Source of the DNA: Asterionellopsis glacialis
Lineage: Eukaryota > Bacillariophyta > Plagiogrammaphyceae > Rhaphoneidales > Asterionellopsidaceae
NCBI GenBank assembly: GCA_014885115.2
Contig: WKLE02001445.1
Span: 7,441-18,401, forward strand
Length of the DNA stretch: 10,961 bases
Reading direction: 5' to 3'
The translations under genes were made by a program, and so were the position numbers. Position 1 is the stretch's first letter; every line of letters starts with the position of its first letter. Under the pieces are notes generated by a model, which searched no databases, was not told the DNA's origin, and was given only the letters and a program-made list of their open reading frames with translations. Positions 8,454-10,961 of the stretch are shown here, piece by piece.

Positions 8454-9040
8454 ATACAAACAATACTGTACGCTGCATCCTATAGCACGCAACATCAACT
8501 ACAAAACATCTCAAAGTATTTGCATTCTATCCAATAACAATCGTATACGTTTTTGATATTGTAAGACATTCATTTAACACAACATATTTAAAGAAGAAAA
8601 AAGACAAATTTTGCGTAATACTTGATTGAAATGTTTGTAAAATATTTCATGTGGCATCGTCAATGAATTACTTGGACTGTGCGCACTTCCATAGTTTTTT
8701 GTTTTGCTGCTCTGATCGATTGAATTGCTTTCGAGGTCCTCAGTAACTACTTTTGTCGAAGGAAGATAGATCGCAACATTTACGTCTAAAAACACTTTCA
8801 AAATCAAGTCTTGCAGAGAAACTGATCTCCGTGTAGATCAATTGTCTTGCGTTCCTTGTCCATCCCCAATGTGCTTTTATTTTCAGGTACAACGAGGTTA
8901 AATACAGAGAAGTATAATTATGAAAAGTGTGTATGCATTTACAGAAAGTATCGAGTGCATGTACATGCCTAAACATCATGATGTGATCGCCCCTTTTCAA
9001 GTTATGTAAATTACCATTATCTTTTTAAATAGAAAGAACT
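8454..9040. other. Convergent 3' intergenic region
   Basis: These 587 bases separate the stop codons of the translocator and of the plastid-protein gene. They are A/T-rich. Two minus-strand open frames of 77 and 86 codons (8574-8807, 8740-9000) overlap one another and show no family motif, so I do not call them genes. Two 12-bp perfect palindromes sit close together at 8957-8968 and 8973-8984. Both 3' UTRs must lie here. Confidence 0.5.
8957..8984. repeat. Pair of adjacent 12-bp perfect palindromes
   Basis: gcatgtacatgc (8957-8968) and acatcatgatgt (8973-8984) are each self-complementary and lie four bases apart. They are in the 3' region of the minus-strand plastid-protein gene. Function is unknown; the arms share the catg/acat theme, so simple-sequence bias is possible. 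Confidence 0.5.
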
Positions 9041-10327
9041 CTACATCTTTTGATCATTCTCCGGCGGTGGTTGAGATGCTTCCATAAACATGGATGGAAT
9101 GAAACCATCCATAATTTTAGCATCTTCGACTAATTCTTCGAATGGTCGAAAGGCAGGGAAACGCTCTAAAATTTCTTCAGCATCAAATCCGTTATCTAAA
9201 CTCTCTTTTGATACAATTAACAACGGTACAGCGGCACCAGCCTTTTGATATCTCAAAGCAAGACCTACAGCCATAAAGGGTGGGACATTTTCTATCGTTT
9301 CTTGCGTAATAGAATTATCACTTACAACATTCACAGTTAATTGAAATTTCACAAGTGAAGGTTGGATATTATTCTTTAAATCACGTAACGTATCTAATAT
9401 CTGTGCAAATGCATCACGATCAACATTACCTTCTTCATTGGTATGAAGTTTCATTGCTGATATAACATCTTCTAATGAAACGTCTGTTAAACCAGGTAGT
9501 CGTTGAACAGCATCATGTACCTTGGGTGCAGTTTCAATAATTTTGTCATTTCTTTCGGGTGATGATAATGATGAATCAGCAGAAGAAGACTCCTGCTTGT
9601 CTTTCTCCTTTTTTGAAACTGCAGCAATACCATCTTCATTCGGAACAACATCAACACGAACAAGTGATATACGTTTCCGTAATTCTTCAACTGAGACTGG
9701 TGATTCGTCGTCTTTTTTCTCTACCTCATCATTCGCTATTATAACCAGCCGTGCAAGCGCATCAGGTGGTAACACGCCAGTCCCTAAATCGAGTCCACCT
9801 GCAAGTTGAACTAAACACAATGCTTCCGGTGTTGATACACGTTTGGTGTCAGTAGGTGCTATAACAGCATATGTTGCGCGTTGTTGTGAATTGTCATTGT
9901 CGTTCCCAGCAAGAATGGCACAAAATCCCAAAGATGGGTCTACGGCAAATCCAGATATACCTGGGGAAAGTTTTGAAACAATACGAATTGGTGGTGCTCC
10001 AACATCGCCGTATGAAGTTCCCATGGCTTCTTTCAACCATGATGGACTGCCAGATGATGATTTTTCTTCAGCACGTTGTGGTGAATTTTCTTCGTTGTCA
10101 TCGTTTACAGCAGCTGATAAAAGTAGGTTGCGCCGAAAAATTACGGTCTTTCCGGGCAGCAGTTGTTTTGTGCGACTGACGACGAATGATCTAGAAGTGC
10201 GGGCTACTCCACTACCATCACTTGAGAAAGATAATGATGTGAATGCTGCAGCAAAGTGAAGATTCGCAAAGACGAAGAGTTGCGACAGCACTAAAGCAAC
10301 ACTGCCTAAAGTTGAATTTTTCACCAT
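9041..10327 (-). CDS. Predicted plastid-targeted protein of unknown function
   Basis: Intronless frame of 428 residues. I do not recognise the family. Residues 1-28 are a hydrophobic signal peptide ending HFAAA, followed by F29 T30 S31. This matches the diatom plastid rule (ASAFAP-like motif, aromatic residue at +1). Residues 29-72 are rich in Ser, Arg and Lys and nearly lack acids, as expected for a transit peptide. The mature part begins around 74 with an acidic, Ser-rich linker. A globular region at about 113-230 includes PPIRIVSKLSPGISGFAVDP and AGGLDLGTGVLPPDALARL. A charged Ser/Lys linker spans 236-262, and a C-terminal globular region at 270-415 includes KFQLTVNVVSD and VPPFMAVGLALRYQKAGAAV. 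Helix-loop-helix 285-311 around HTNEEGNVDRDAF looks like a degenerate EF-hand, with His and Ala at the first and last ligand positions, so calcium binding is doubtful. No catalytic motif is visible. Start at 10327 is supported by the targeting sequence immediately after it. Confidence 0.78.
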   Translation of the reverse strand: MVKNSTLGSVALVLSQLFVFANLHFAAAFTSLSFSSDGSGVARTSRSFVVSRTKQLLPGKTVIFRRNLLLSAAVNDDNEENSPQRAEEKSSSGSPSWLKEAMGTSYGDVGAPPIRIVSKLSPGISGFAVDPSLGFCAILAGNDNDNSQQRATYAVIAPTDTKRVSTPEALCLVQLAGGLDLGTGVLPPDALARLVIIANDEVEKKDDESPVSVEELRKRISLVRVDVVPNEDGIAAVSKKEKDKQESSSADSSLSSPERNDKIIETAPKVHDAVQRLPGLTDVSLEDVISAMKLHTNEEGNVDRDAFAQILDTLRDLKNNIQPSLVKFQLTVNVVSDNSITQETIENVPPFMAVGLALRYQKAGAAVPLLIVSKESLDNGFDAEEILERFPAFRPFEELVEDAKIMDGFIPSMFMEASQPPPENDQKM

Positions 10328-10585
10328 TGTGCACGTAGAGACAGAAGAGAGATGACAATCATGGATAATGGGGCAAGATAGATGTCACTTCTTACCAACC
10401 AACATTGCGGTTGAGCTGCTTTTAACTCAAGATTTTTGTATGTCTTTTTAGTTGAGTGACATCAGACAGGAAATCAAAAAGCAGCTGGAATCTTCTGTGA
10501 ACTCCTTGGCAGGTATATCGACCTACAGACGAAACCTCAACCTTATCATGTTCGTTGTGAACTGTGACCTCGGAAGAATATGTAG
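10328..10585. other. Upstream region of the plastid-protein gene, possibly with transposon remnants
   Basis: The first part should carry the promoter of the minus-strand gene starting at 10327. From about 10430 rightward, short + strand frames interrupted by stops may be further decayed recombinase sequence. I could not align them with confidence. Minus-strand open frames at 10422-10787 and 10691-10921 lie antisense to the recombinase relic and look accidental. Confidence 0.4.
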
Positions 10586-10961
10586 TCAAAGAGAAACAAA
10601 AATAATGGCAGTATCCTAATAATGAAAGCACTTGCACGCCGCGTCTCTCACATACTTCATCATACATAACCTTGATACCATCATCAGCACCTATGTCCAC
10701 CAACACAACAAACCCCACAGCATCACTGCCCCCAATACGAACAATGCAGTCAAAAATGCTGTCATCTTCCTCAACATGAATAAACATGGCTTTACAAAAG
10801 ATCTAGTTGGCAGCCACTCCCTTTGTGCAGGTGGTGAAATGGCCATCATGCTCAATGGTGGCAACCGTGATATTATCCAGAAAATGGGCCAATGGTCTTG
10901 TGACACATTCCTAATGTACATCCAGGAACGAATTGTTCACCTCTGCAGGTGTACTTCCTCC
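10586..10961 (+). pseudogene. Decayed tyrosine recombinase, C-terminal catalytic part, truncated by the window edge
   Basis: Two + strand frames together match the C-terminal half of the transposon-type tyrosine recombinases (Crypton/DIRS-like) common in stramenopile genomes. Frame one (10586-10666) reads KALARRVSHIL, the segment before the catalytic box, and ends in TAA at 10667. Frame two, shifted, continues with DTIISTYVHQHNKPHSI and reaches the box GSHSLCAGGEMA. His is at 10815-10817, but the catalytic Arg of the expected HSLRAGG is Cys at 10824-10826 (TGT, one C-to-T change from CGT). MGQWSCDTFLMYIQ follows, with Trp at the second-His position (10893-10895) and the nucleophile Tyr at 10917-10919. 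Near 10940 the expected SAGV continues only in another frame (tct gca ggt gta), a second frameshift. With two frameshifts and a lost catalytic Arg, it cannot be active. Terminal repeats and the element's boundaries are not visible here. Confidence 0.75.

Noticed and set aside
9522..10259. Several + strand open frames of 61-138 codons antisense to the plastid-protein gene
   Set aside because: They are Ser-rich mirror images of the coding strand and overlap each other. The minus-strand frame has a coherent targeting sequence and full length.
10422..10921. Two minus-strand open frames (121 and 76 codons) near the right edge
   Set aside because: The + strand translation in the same place matches tyrosine-recombinase motifs, so these are antisense shadows.
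1..10961. CRISPR array, bacterial operon or phage region
   Set aside because: There are no spaced direct repeats and no ribosome-binding-site-led gene strings. Introns and secondary-plastid signals show nuclear eukaryotic DNA.

Overview
The window looks like nuclear DNA from a diatom or close stramenopile relative. Three things point this way: a secreted multidomain protein joining a SET methyltransferase, an aminopropyltransferase and a SpeD-like region (diatoms make silica-associated long-chain polyamines); a presequence with an A-F cleavage motif typical of secondary plastids; and a triose-phosphate-type translocator that has no plastid presequence but ends in an ER-retrieval-like dilysine. 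Genes are compact, with zero or one intron each. The species cannot be named from the sequence.

Layout. 1-418 is a leader/promoter region with one short upstream ORF. 419-1834 (+) is an intronless CDP-alcohol phosphotransferase of the choline/ethanolamine type. 2071-5878 (-) converges on it and is the most interesting gene. Two long open frames (5288-5878 and 2071-5118) are joined by a clear 169-nt intron, rebuilding the SET core motif PLYDMMDHSNG across the junction and giving a protein of about 1212 residues. 5879-7128 is a 1.25-kb divergent intergenic region with a long perfect hairpin and several short palindromes. 7129-8453 (+) is a triose-phosphate/phosphate translocator family gene with an 11-codon first exon and a 356-nt intron. 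8454-9040 is a convergent 3' intergenic stretch. 9041-10327 (-) encodes a presumed plastid-targeted protein of unknown function. About 10586-10961 (+) holds the decayed C-terminal half of a tyrosine recombinase, which runs off the window edge.

The genes are not an operon and probably do not share a pathway. They are ordinary nuclear neighbours: ER phospholipid synthesis, polyamine/lysine modification in the secretory route, sugar-phosphate export across plastid-surrounding membranes, and a plastid protein, with a transposon relic at the right edge. The observation most worth pursuing is the fusion protein. Its SpeD-like domain keeps the fold signature but has lost all three canonical catalytic residues, the SET motif has Asp in place of the cofactor-binding Asn, and a second degenerate SpeD-like segment may lie at the C-terminus.
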